A stretch of 64,000 nucleotides of DNA from Ornithodoros turicata (lineage: Eukaryota > Arthropoda > Arachnida > Ixodida > Argasidae), in assembly GCF_037126465.1 (NCBI RefSeq), contig NC_088203.1, positions 81,440,168 through 81,504,167 of the forward strand, read 5' to 3'. Under the pieces are notes generated by a model that made no database searches, was not told the origin of the DNA, and saw nothing but the letters and a program-made list of their open reading frames with translations. Positions within the stretch are counted from its first letter, which is position 1; each line of letters starts with the position of its first letter. Shown one piece after another: positions 54,782-64,000 of the stretch. The position numbers were made by a program, and so were the translations under genes.

Positions 54782-57165
54782 GGGTCATTCCAGGCCAAAT
54801 CACCCAAAGGTCGTGCTCGACCCCCCCTCAGTTTTGCTTCCAAAAATTATCATGGACTCCTTATTGCAAATAAAGACATTTTCCCGAGTTTTATTGGACA
54901 ATGTTGAACCGTTGTCGATTTAGGCGGGGTCAAAGTTCGTCAGAATCGCGAAAACCAAGCTACGAAAAAAGTTACCTACTGAGGAGGGTTTTGAGTCTAG
55001 GTGGACTTTAGTGACATAGAACGAAAGAGCGTGGCCCTAACATTCTGCCAATATCAAGTTCTTCCCTCGTGTTTCATTTTCGGCCAGCGAAACAGGGCTG
55101 CTTTTTGGCGCTATTTCTTACAAATTTGCGCCTTGCTAAGGGCACTTTTCGCACAAGCTGGAAGGGACAAATAAATTCAGCGTGTTGTGTATGTTCCATA
55201 CTTCAAAATCACATGTTTTGAAGGCCGACCACGCAATACTTTTTTCCCCATTTAATCCCAAACGCCGTACTTTTGGTAATGTTGGCCTTTTCAACGCCAT
55301 TTTTGAAAATGAAGCGTTCGGCCGAGAACAATCCAAATAGATGGAGATGACAGATCAATATCTATACTAAAGCATATAAAAAATTGAGAAGATACTTTTT
55401 GATTAGGGTGCGAAAATAATTTTTAGATCCCATCCACTCTACACATAGTTACGCCGAACGGCGCACGGGTGGGTCGCGAGGCTTGGTTCGAATAACGTTT
55501 TTCCGTGTGGTGAAGTTTCCCTATCCCTTATGAAGGACCAGAACAGACATTATGTTCAGCTAAGTCACATCTATGCTACTACCGCGTACTAACCCGAGAC
55601 GTTCATGTGGTGCTTGCTAATCTATCCACACTGAACAGCTGGCTGCTGATGATCACCCAAGCAGGCTGGAATTATAAAAACAGTTTATTTGCAATTCAGA
55701 CAGTCTGCATATTTTATTTTCGCGATTGTAACTGTTTGAAGTAAGAGCAAAAAGATACCCACGTAAATGTATGCACAACGGTTTCATTATTATTTCATAT
55801 TTTCTTTTCAAGCATTAAAAAGCAAAGGCGACCATTGGTAGGGTATCTCATTAGAAATGACTACTACAATTTCCTCTGTACGGCAAAAAGATGTCTTGAA
55901 TGCTGCTCCGACGGGAGTTTCCGTGCGTGCCACGCACTTTCATACCGCAGTCCTTCATTTTGCGCGCATTTGCTGACGTTCCTACTTCGGCCATTGTTCA
56001 GCACAGCGACTTCAGCAAGAAACTTGGAGCAATAACAACCTTTTTGGTTACCCGGCATGCATCACATGTGAGAAAGACGATCATAAACTAATCAGCTGAG
56101 CCGCGGATGAGCTCTCCTAAGCCGATTTTAAGGCCATGTGTCAAATGTTATTGGGATGTACGAGCGCATTTTTGGACACTACAATGCAGCAAAAGCTATC
56201 CGCTCACAACGTGATCTGCGTTGCTATTAGTCATTAGAAACGCGCATTTGAAGGGATAGTATGGTTTGCTCATAATGTTCCTGGTGAGTGTGAAAGCATC
56301 GCTGTCGTTTCTCATGACTACCTGCAAACAATACTTACCAATGCACTGATGACAATAAAAACTACCCATTTGATTAACAAAAGGGCTGGCGAAAAAAGAG
56401 GAAATGCTCATATCCGGCCGCACGACGCGGCTTGTGAAACCTAGGCACGCGATCTGTTCGCGCGCCTCACAGCACAGGGAGCCGTCTCGTGCGGCCCTCG
56501 CGTAACCATGTGGGACATAAAAAATATTTTCTCGCCCTTATCAAAAAGTAAATTCTAATTTTTTTACATGATTTAGTAGAGATATTGATCTGTCATCTCC
56601 ATCTATTTGGATTGTTCTCGGACGACCGCTTCATTTTCAAAAACGGCGTTGGAAACGGCCAAGTTTACCAAAACCAGTTTACGGCATTTGTGATTAAATG
56701 GGGAAAAAAGTATTGTGTGGTCGGCCTTCAAAACATGTGATTTTGAAGCATGGAAGATACAGAACACGCTGAATGTATTTGTCCCTTCCAGCTTGCGCGA
56801 AAAGTGCCCTTAGCAAGGCGCAAAGTTGTAAGAAATGGCGCCAAAAAGCAGCCCTGTTTCGCTGGCCGAAAATGAAACACGAGAGAAGAACTTGATATTG
56901 GCGGAATGTTAGGGCCACGTTCTTTCATTCTATGTCACTAAAGTCCACCTAGACTCAAAACCCTGCTCAGTAGGTAACTTTTTTCGTAGCTTGGTTTTCG
57001 CGATTCTCACGAGCTTTGACCCCGCCTAAATCGACAACAGTTAAACATTGTCCAGTAAAACTCGGGAAAATGTCTTTATTTGCAATAAGGAGTCCATGAT
57101 AATTTTTGGAAGCAAAACTGAGGGGGGTCGAGCACGACCTTTGGGTGATTTGGCCTGGAACGACC
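54782..57165. mobile_element. 2.4 kb element with inverted repeats of about 0.7 kb
   Basis: The left repeat (54782 to about 55490) and right repeat (about 56460 to 57165) are imperfect inverted copies. They begin GGGTCATTCCAGGCCAAATC and end GATTTGGCCTGGAACGACC. Shared blocks include CCTTTGGGTGATTT, the poly-T CGTAGCTTGGTTTTCGCGAT region and TGATCTGTCATCTCCATC. The flanks AGCA and AGCT share three bases, weak support for a 3 bp duplication. The unique centre of about 1 kb has only a 66-codon frame that I do not recognise. The superfamily is unknown. Confidence 0.85.
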
Positions 57166-57944
57166 TAGCTTACATATTAAATAAACGAGTTTTAAAGACT
57201 CGCACTCCCTCTGCAGCTAACGCCATGATGACGTAAGCCAGGTACACGAATGGGAGCGCAGCGCAAGCGATTGTCTCCGAGGTCGTCTGCTTGGCGCTCA
57301 CATCGGAATATACGACGTACTAAGCCAAAAGTCCTCGGTAAATACGCCGACTTTCGCTTACCAGTGTGAGTTCTTACGTGACCATGTTGCGTGAGACACG
57401 GTGTTACGCTCCTGGCTCTACGAACACGTCCGCGGCCAACCAGAAAGAACGCAGAAATTTTGCAAGCCCATCACAGAGCGGACGCCGTCCCCTAGTGTTC
57501 CGGCTCGCCCGTCCGCCTGTCGGTCAGTCGGTCGGTCGCCAAGGCTACCAATGCCCCTCCCCGATCCCTGACTCGTCTCGTCCGCGCCAAAGGGCGCTCA
57601 CTAATTGGCCAGATGCCCACTCGTGTGCGGCCAGTAACGGCAAGCTATTTCGTCATCACCCCTTCCCCCGTGATTGGCCTTGTCCGAGTGACGTTACCAG
57701 AGAGAGAATCAAGGAATACTCTCAATATGTGTCGTCTGCTCTTGCCATGTGTTACTTCAAACTGCACGGGAACAAGGCCACCAATTCACGTCGGATTTTC
57801 GTCGTTATTACCATGCACGAACGCGGAGGAAAACGGCACTATAATTTCGGAATCGTCAGGAACGGACCGATGCACCTAACTCCGTTACTCTTTTCTTTTC
57901 TTTGTATTTAATATAATTTTCGTGTATTCCATTTTCTTTTTCTT
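57166..57944. other. Unassigned spacer, GC-rich
   Basis: A 181-codon plus frame at 57366-57911 is rich in Arg, Ser and Pro and has no recognisable domain. CCAAT-like ATTGGCC words and a TGACGT occur near 57600-57690. It may be an old promoter region, but nothing fixes that. Confidence 0.35.
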
Positions 57945-58027
57945 TGCGGAATAGCAAGCCGTCCTTGAAGTTGACCTATCCTTCTTTTTTTGTCTTTGTT
58001 CTAATAAATATATCGCCCCCCCCTCCC
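57945..58027 (+). mobile_element. Retroposon 3' tail copy
   Basis: GGAATAGCAAGCCGTCCTTG, then TTGACCTATCC, a T-rich part and AATAAATATATCGCCCCCCC. Third copy of the tail family, here on the plus strand. Confidence 0.6.
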
Positions 58028-58305
58028 TGACTTCCTCGTCGTCTCTGCAGCTCGACCGCCACAGTCCCTCTAAGGTAGGGTCCATAAATATTGAAAACTT
58101 ACTCGATGAGGACGAGAGGTTCTTCCGAGGGGGGTCTGATCCAACCGTCGGAAAGCGGTCGCCGGAAGCAAAGAGACTCAGGTGTGCCTTCTCTCGGTGG
58201 TGGGACCGCACTGCGGAAAAAAACGAAAAAAAAAACGTGTAATTAACTTTGCCAAAAATTTGGTCACTATAACAAGATTGCCAATACTAGCTTAAGCAAG
58301 GTGTA

Positions 58306-58768
58306 CACGCTTAGAAATGAACTTCACCGCATAGCACGCTCCTAGCCAACCATCATCTCAAATGATATCGTTATCTGACCTGATTAGTTGAAAACACTTG
58401 TGCTGTTCATAGTTGTCACAAAAAAGGCGTACGCCTCCCGTTTTCAACAAATCAGGTCAGATAACGATATCATTCGAGATGATGGTTGGCTACACTCTTA
58501 AAAATGAACTTCACCACATAGCACGCTCCTAGCCAACCATCACCCCGAATGACAACGTTCTCGCCCCTGATTTGTTGAAAACGGGAGGAGGAGCCTATTT
58601 TGTGCCATTATGCACGGCACAAAATAGGCTCCTCCTCCCGTTTTCAACAAATCTAGGGCGAGAACGTTGTCATTCGGGGTGATGGTTGGCTAGGAGCGTG
58701 CTATGTGGTGAAGTTCATTTTTAAGAGTGTAGGAGCGTGCTATGCGGTGAAGTTCATTTTTAAGAGTG
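58306..58768. mobile_element. MITE-A copy carrying another MITE-A copy
   Basis: The outer copy starts CACGCTTAGAAATGAACTTC (TA before it) and ends TTTTTAAGAGTG (TA after it, 58769-58770). Its left inner arm has lost about 25 bases around GGCGTACGCC. A complete second copy at 58493-58729 has inserted at the TA of GGTTGGCTAGGAGCG in its right arm. Confidence 0.92.
58493..58729. mobile_element. MITE-A copy nested in MITE-A (GGAGGAGCC subtype)
   Basis: A complete copy from CACTCTTAAAAATGAACTTC to TTTTTAAGAGTG with GGAGGAGCCTATTTTGTGCC arms. TA occurs on both sides (58491-58492 and 58730-58731), and deleting the insert plus one TA restores the outer arm exactly. This proves TA as the target duplication. 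Confidence 0.95.
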
Positions 58769-58852
58769 TAAATACTTTGGCATAACAATTACTACAAATA
58801 TAAATTTGTCTAAACCATTGACAACGTGTGTGCAGCTTCCCTGCGAGAACTA

Positions 58853-58897
58853 CACTCTTAAAACAGGACTTCACCGCACAGCACGCAGCCAAAGTTA
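58853..58897. mobile_element. MITE-A left-end fragment
   Basis: After TA: CACTCTTAAAACAGGACTTC, then ACCGCACAGCACGCAGCC, after which similarity stops. Confidence 0.75.
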
Positions 58898-59766
58898 CCA
58901 GAACAGCTACCAGAGCTGACAGCTAAAGTTACCAAACCGCACGAAGCAAATCACTGTCGCTATCCGTTCACTTTGTAGACAGTCCTTGGACGGTGAACCG
59001 CCAGCCTGCATCACCGTCGCGCCCTGCAGATTTTCCTGGATTATCTGCAAGACACCGGTCTGCTTTATCTACTTTACTTCTTCACTTTACTCTCCACATT
59101 TTTTGCCTTCCTTCATTTAGGAGGGCCTTACTCCGCAGATGCTGATGTGCAGCCCTCCTCTACCGCCTCTCCCACATCGTTGACACATTGTCATTCTCCA
59201 TCTCATGCAGTCCCATCGACATTGGTGTAGTGGGCCACAACTCAGGTGGCGAATTTCCCCATTCATCATCATCAGTGTTTTGCTTGTTGTTGTTTTTAAC
59301 AGGTTCACGTACTTTCCACGCACTTCTGAAGAATAGAATACGAGGAAATTCTGGGACGTGAAAGTGTTAACGATTTTGTTCGAGGCTTGGGAAAGTTCAT
59401 TTGATGTCTATCAACCTTCTTGTCGATGAATTCATCTGCTGGAGAGGACCTTTCTAAAGGCCGTAGACCCTCGAGGACAGCTGTAGTGCAGAGAGCAGAA
59501 AACTATAGAACTAGGCGTGTGAGCCTTTCCCAGCCCCCTGCCCACTTTTATCCATAGAAATCATAAGAAGTATGCTAGAAGGAAACCTCCGAAACTGCGA
59601 CGTACGGGCGAGGGGAGCGCCATATGGAATCAGCTATACTGCTGCCGCGGCGCATGCAAACAAAGGAATCCAGTAAGCATACAGCAAACATAACGCCAAA
59701 AATGTTTTTGGAACAGTAACACACAGCACTATTCGGGCTTTCTGAAGGAGTTGAGAGGTTTCAACA
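58898..59766. other. Unassigned spacer
   Basis: No gene or element recognised. Confidence 0.45.
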
Positions 59767-60014
59767 CACTCTTAAAAATGAACTTCACCGCATAGCACGC
59801 TCCTAGCCAACTATCATCTCGAATGATGTCGTTATCTGCCCTGATTTGTTGACAACGGGAGGCGTACGCCTTTTTTGTGACACTTATGCTGTTCATAATG
59901 TCACAAAAAAGGCGTACACCTCCTGTTCTCCACAAATCAGGTTAGATAACGATATCATTCGAGATGATGATTGGCTAGGAGCGTGCTATGTGGCGAAGTT
60001 CATTTTTAAGAGTG
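59767..60014. mobile_element. MITE-A foldback copy
   Basis: A complete copy from CACTCTTAAAAATGAACTTC to TTTTTAAGAGTG with both GGCGTACGCC-type cores (one reads GGCGTACACC). The flanks are CA on both sides, as in 29937-30186. Confidence 0.9.
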
Positions 60015-60593
60015 CAGGACATCAATCACCTCGCTCGCGTTGCAGGTCAGCTATAGGATAACAGTTCTCTGCAATGGCAAATGCACAGATTAAATTGAGG
60101 GGGATTTAGCTGCCCCTTAAACAAATGACGCTCTACTACAGTGTTAGAAAAATTTATACCTTTTAGGGTGTAAATCGGCCGTGCAATAACTCGTACCTTT
60201 TAGGGAATAAATTTATTCCTCCCCGAAAAGGTATAAAAAGATGAGCAAATTAAAATAGTTCAATCTAGCTGGTGTGCTGTGGAAAGAGGTAACATTTCCT
60301 TGTGTTGTCCTCTTCGTATTGTGTGTTGCTGTAACTCAAGGAAATATTACCTGTCTCTAATGTACAAATGGTCTATAGTATATAAATAGTATACCCTAAT
60401 GGAGGTCAAGAATGTATACACCTTGGGTGCACAAACTATAGCCCTGCAGAGGTATATTCTAATCTAGTTGGCGACAGATTTTTAAAGGAGGGAACTAGAA
60501 AAATCACATTTGGAGGGAAGAAAAGAAGGAAAGAAAAAAAAAAGGGACATACACGTCCTACAAACACGCTCAAACGTGTATGGGCGCGAAGTA
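60015..60593. other. Spacer with a possible second MITE family
   Basis: CAGTGTTAGAAAAATTTATACC followed by TTTTAGGGTGTAAA at 60139-60175 and inverse-like CCCGAAAAGGTATAAAAAG at 60220-60240 suggest a short TA-type MITE, but ends are not clear. Confidence 0.35.
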
Positions 60594-60635
60594 CACTCTA
60601 AAAACAGAACTTCACCGCATAGCACGACTCTAAGA
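60594..60635. mobile_element. MITE-A left-end fragment
   Basis: After TA: CACTCTAAAAACAGAACTTC, then ACCGCATAGCACGACTC, after which similarity stops. Confidence 0.78.
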
Positions 60636-60685
60636 TTTAATCTTGCAGTTATACAGATATTACGCATAAGCATATGCATAATATG

Positions 60686-60745
60686 CATGGTGAGTTTATG
60701 CATATGCATAATATGCATATTATGCATGTGCATAAACTCACCATG
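60686..60745. repeat. 60 bp near-perfect palindrome
   Basis: CATGGTGAGTTTATGCATAT at the left and its inverse at the right pair over 28 bases with one mismatch. The centre is made of TATGCATA units. It lies just after the MITE-A left-end fragment. Confidence 0.88.
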
Positions 60746-60860
60746 TGGGTTCAGATACTACTGTATCTGATGTGGATGTTCCTTAATTAAATATCCGTTT
60801 AACTTAGCTGATACCGTCTCAAGAAGAAAATAATAGTGATGTGGTACACCACGTTGATGA

Positions 60861-61039
60861 TTTGTTGAAAACAGTGACAAGTTGTGACAATTATGCAGAA
60901 CATAATTGTAACAGAAAAGGTGTACGCCTCCCATTTTCATCAAATTAGGGCAACGATATCATTCGAGATGATGATTGAACAAAAGGTAAACTAACGGCCG
61001 TTCCGCTAAGAGCCTTATAGGTTTCCCGTCTCACAAGGG
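60861..61039. mobile_element. MITE-A variant with GGCCGTTCCG right terminus
   Basis: ATTTGTTGAAAACAGTGACA starts a shortened left inner arm. The right side has GGTGTACGCCTCCCATTTTC, then GATATCATTCGAGATGATGA and ACGGCCGTTCCGCTAAG to CTCACAAGGG followed by TA. The right terminus matches the class of 54380-54667. The left terminus is missing or too diverged. Confidence 0.7.
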
Positions 61040-64000
61040 TATTAAAAGCCGCAAAAAAAGATAGTGTATTCCTACAAGACTAAAACCCAGGTGATGGACG
61101 TGAAAAGAATACCCCAGCCTGTACACAGAAAACTATAACGGCACAAACGTACACAAAGTAATTTTTGTAACATCTCTCAGCGTCTAAAAGTGTGTCTTTT
61201 ATTTGTGTGTGTGTGTTTGTCATAGTCAACGGGAAGGTGTAAGAACAGTGTCGAAGATGATGTTTTGCACCACCCTGATGTAGTGTTTCAAATCGAGGAC
61301 ACCGCCTGAAGCGGTGTCTTACGTATAGGCTATTCCCTTTGAAATTTTGTTTTTTGTAAAATACCCCATTTGGGGCAAACACATTCTCTACGGTGTGAGA
61401 CTTTCATGACAAACTTTTGTTTCGTGTAATAAGACATTTATACGAGAAAGGTATAAAAGAAAATTTCAGTGCACTGGCAACTATGTCTTTATAGATGAAG
61501 GCACTACTAATACGTGCGACACACTAAGACCCCAACAAGGCCAAAACACTTTTATGTTGCCATTCCTCCTCATAAAGTCTTTAAAGTTTTCAGGTGGCCG
61601 TGCAGCTGAGCACGACGAACACCCAGTATAAGACCAACTTCGAAAAACATCCTAATCTTTTGTTTTCTCTTTTCTACCTTACAGAGAAACAGGTCAACAA
61701 AAACCCTCAGGTATCGTACGCTCCATTTCTCAAACCGGATAATCCTCAATCTCAGAGTTTCAGACTGTTGTTCTCCTGCGAATTCTCTTCAAAATCTCAT
61801 TGCGAACCTCTCTGTGCCCAGCGTAGTTATCGTGCTTTCCTTGCTTTCAGTAGATTTACTGCAAACTCTATATGGTTCGAGTAAGAAAGGAAGTCCTAGC
61901 CACGGTCCAAATAAGTTCCCGTATCATCTCGGAACACTGACGGCGAAACCACCGCAATTTGCCTGGATTTGGAGGAAATCGGAGAAATAGCGCCGGCTTG
62001 TGTAGTTTCACGGTTCCGAACCGACCTATAAGCTCCTCTTAAGTGGCTTTACGGGGGATTATTTTCTCCTAGTGGAGCCACCCTTTTGTTTTATAGCGTG
62101 CTATCCTGAGACGGTGTCCGGATTGGAACTACCGCTAGTGTTATCGACGGATGTGAAGCGATATTTACGGTTAGATCCTCGCACAGATACCACTGGCGCA
62201 ATCGTGGCAGAAAAGCATTAGGTGTGGTCAGTTGATATTTGGGTCCCGAGGAATGCTACTTCCAAAGGTCAGGAGAAATCACTCCAAGTAGCCACTTGGA
62301 CTGTCTCTATGTTGCTTGAGTATACTACTTTTGTTTCTATTGCCTCTCTACGCAACTATTAGAATAAGAGGTATCTCCTGTGCATACTGCATAGTGATAG
62401 TGGTAGGGTCCTGTGGCTACCACGGGGAAACATCCCATGTCATCATCACATCTCATTCATTTATTTGTTTTGTTCATTTATAATTTATTATTCATTTATT
62501 ATTGTTGTTGTTGTTGTATAGTGATCCCTGCACAGCTGTAGAGCTGTGTTTCCCAAAGTGTGGTCCGTGGGGGCCCGCGAATAGTCTCTCACATTTCAGA
62601 GAGGATTTTCGTCCCCACAAACACGCGCTCTACATGCTGCCCGATTTCCAAACACACAAAACTTCAAAAATCTTTTTCAAAACTTCAAAAAAAATTGTCT
62701 TTGCTGTTCGCTAACTTGTAAGCTGCTGTGTTCTCTGGGACAACGGCTATGGTCAGACAGGTCCGCGTGTGATTTGTTGTGGAAATTCCCAAAAGTGTTC
62801 AAGCGTGGATAGAAAACCGCCATGAGAGAGGGCGCGGTTCTAGGTGTCACACCGTGGACATCCCGACCAGAGCCGTGCATTAAAAGGGAGTCTGGCTATT
62901 AATGGGTCACGCCTATACCTGAAGCTCCACCCACTTTTTCGGCTACCTCTGGATGGATACCTCTCGCGATCTCCAGAACGAGTGGATTTTTGGTGCAAAT
63001 TTGATGAGCGCCGCCTAGGCTGCGCAAGGCACGTCGGGAATTGTCGTCTGCTTCCGTCATTGTACCGCTGCCGGCAGAACAAGCAGAACCGCCTGGTGGT
63101 ACACATCCTATCGTGGGTACGTTTTTTTAAAACTTATGTACATAACAGTTGGAATAAAAAAGGCAAGAATGTTTATATCGATAAGATTCAGTAATTAAAT
63201 TCCAAATTGTACAGCACAGTGCCGTCTTTGTTATGATTTCGTTGTGGTCGCTGTGCTCACTTGGCCTAACACCGACGACAAAACGTATTATTTTCGGTTA
63301 GATATCGATAGCGCAGCATCAGCTGAAACTGATTTTCGAGTAACTTATACGAGGATGTACATCTGCAGCGTAAAATCAGAGTAGTCTGTGACAATTTTTT
63401 GTCACGAAATTCCAGCTTCACCGCGTCTTTTTCGCCGCCATTTTAGGTGGGAGTAAGGTGTCATGGCGACCCCATTGGTAAAAAGCAAACCAATCAGAGG
63501 CCCGGAACTGTGATTGACAGGTCGAGCCTCTCTCTTTTTTTCTGGGGGGGGGGGGGGTTCTCCCAATGGTCAGACTCCCTTTTAATATACGGGTCTGGTC
63601 CCGATGCCACTCACGCCGGCGCAATCACTTGTTGGCAGAAGTTCTTCAGTTCAAGCGTAAGTGTGTCTTGGCGCAGTGCAACTGTGTGCGAGGGAGACTT
63701 CAGACCAACGCAACACCCATTTATGCAAAATTTTATGCAAGACAGATGCAAGACGCAGGCTCCACCGAGCTATGCAGCCCACCAGCACATCTGAGCCCCA
63801 AGTGCAGGAGATTGTGCTTACCAGCATATAAGTTAACGGTCCTTTTTTTCCCCTCCCTCCCAGTGCCCTCTCCCCCGAGTAACGTGCCGCCAGCCCAGGC
63901 AGGCAGACCGCTCGTCTGCAAAACGTTATCCCCCCTCCCCCTTTTAGCGGGCGCGAGTGTCTCACGGAAACGACGAACAGCACCAACTTCATCTTCAATT
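61040..64000. other. Unassigned spacer
   Basis: No gene or element was recognised over 3 kb. A hairpin GACACCGCCTGAAGCGGTGTC lies at about 61299-61319, (GTT)n at 62501-62516 and G14 at 63544-63557. Frames of up to 116 codons have no family resemblance. Confidence 0.45.
63544..63557. repeat. G14 homopolymer
   Basis: Fourteen consecutive G after TTTCT. Confidence 0.9.

Noticed and set aside
57366..57911. 181-codon host gene
   Set aside because: Arg/Ser/Pro-rich composition in GC-rich DNA, no domain, no splice or promoter context that I can defend.
5670..60014. CRISPR-like array
   Set aside because: The repeated palindromes are about 250 bp MITEs at irregular spacing with TA duplications, in a eukaryotic genome.

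Overview
This 64 kb window is eukaryotic, intron-era intergenic DNA packed with transposable elements, and I find no host gene I can name. The repeat content (tRNA-derived SINEs, Penelope-like, CsRn1-type Ty3/gypsy, CR1/Jockey-like non-LTR, mariner, hAT and very many short foldback MITEs) fits a chelicerate, most likely a tick. That assignment is inference from repeat style, not from a species marker. There is no rRNA, no convincing true tRNA gene, no CRISPR array and no prokaryotic operon structure.

Layout. 1-4.0 kb: no recognised element. 4.0-9.6 kb: a SINE, then the first members of a roughly 250 bp, TA-flanked, almost perfectly palindromic MITE family (called MITE-A here), one of them carrying a nested 242 bp element. 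11.9-15.6 kb: a 436 bp TIR element with an 8 bp palindromic duplication, two MITE-A copies (one split by a 2,055 bp element with Harbinger-like traits) and a Tc1-like MITE. 15.55-21.35 kb: a hAT-like element split by a 4.9 kb element with TTAA duplication and a degenerate THAP exon (Kolobok-like). 21.8-32.5 kb: non-LTR retrotransposon remnants, hammerhead-like ribozyme motifs, foldbacks, more MITE-A and a SINE. 33.5-34.3 kb: an uninterrupted relative of the split hAT element, which proves the nesting. 36.9-38.9 kb: a decayed Ty3/gypsy pol. 41.3-42.5 kb: a foldback with 0.4 kb arms. 43.7-45.9 kb: a Penelope-like element with about 450 bp inverted repeats and a 283 bp hammerhead-like palindrome. 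45.9-49.5 kb: a young CsRn1-like LTR retrotransposon with identical 153 bp LTRs but with the reverse transcriptase core deleted. 50.5-52.6 kb: an internally deleted mariner and a 5'-truncated CR1-like insertion. 54.4-57.2 kb: a MITE-A relative with other ends, and a 2.4 kb element with about 0.7 kb inverted repeats. 57.9-61 kb: a dense MITE-A cluster including a MITE inserted into another MITE. 61-64 kb: nothing recognised.

How the parts relate. No protein-coding element here looks autonomous: the CsRn1 copy lacks the RT catalytic core, the mariner lacks its first catalytic Asp and has a stop, the Penelope copy lacks its endonuclease, and the gypsy remnant is full of stops. The strongest signals are the nestings, which give internal proof of target site duplications (TA for MITE-A, CAG for the Harbinger-like inserts, TTAA for the Kolobok-like element) and a relative order of insertion.
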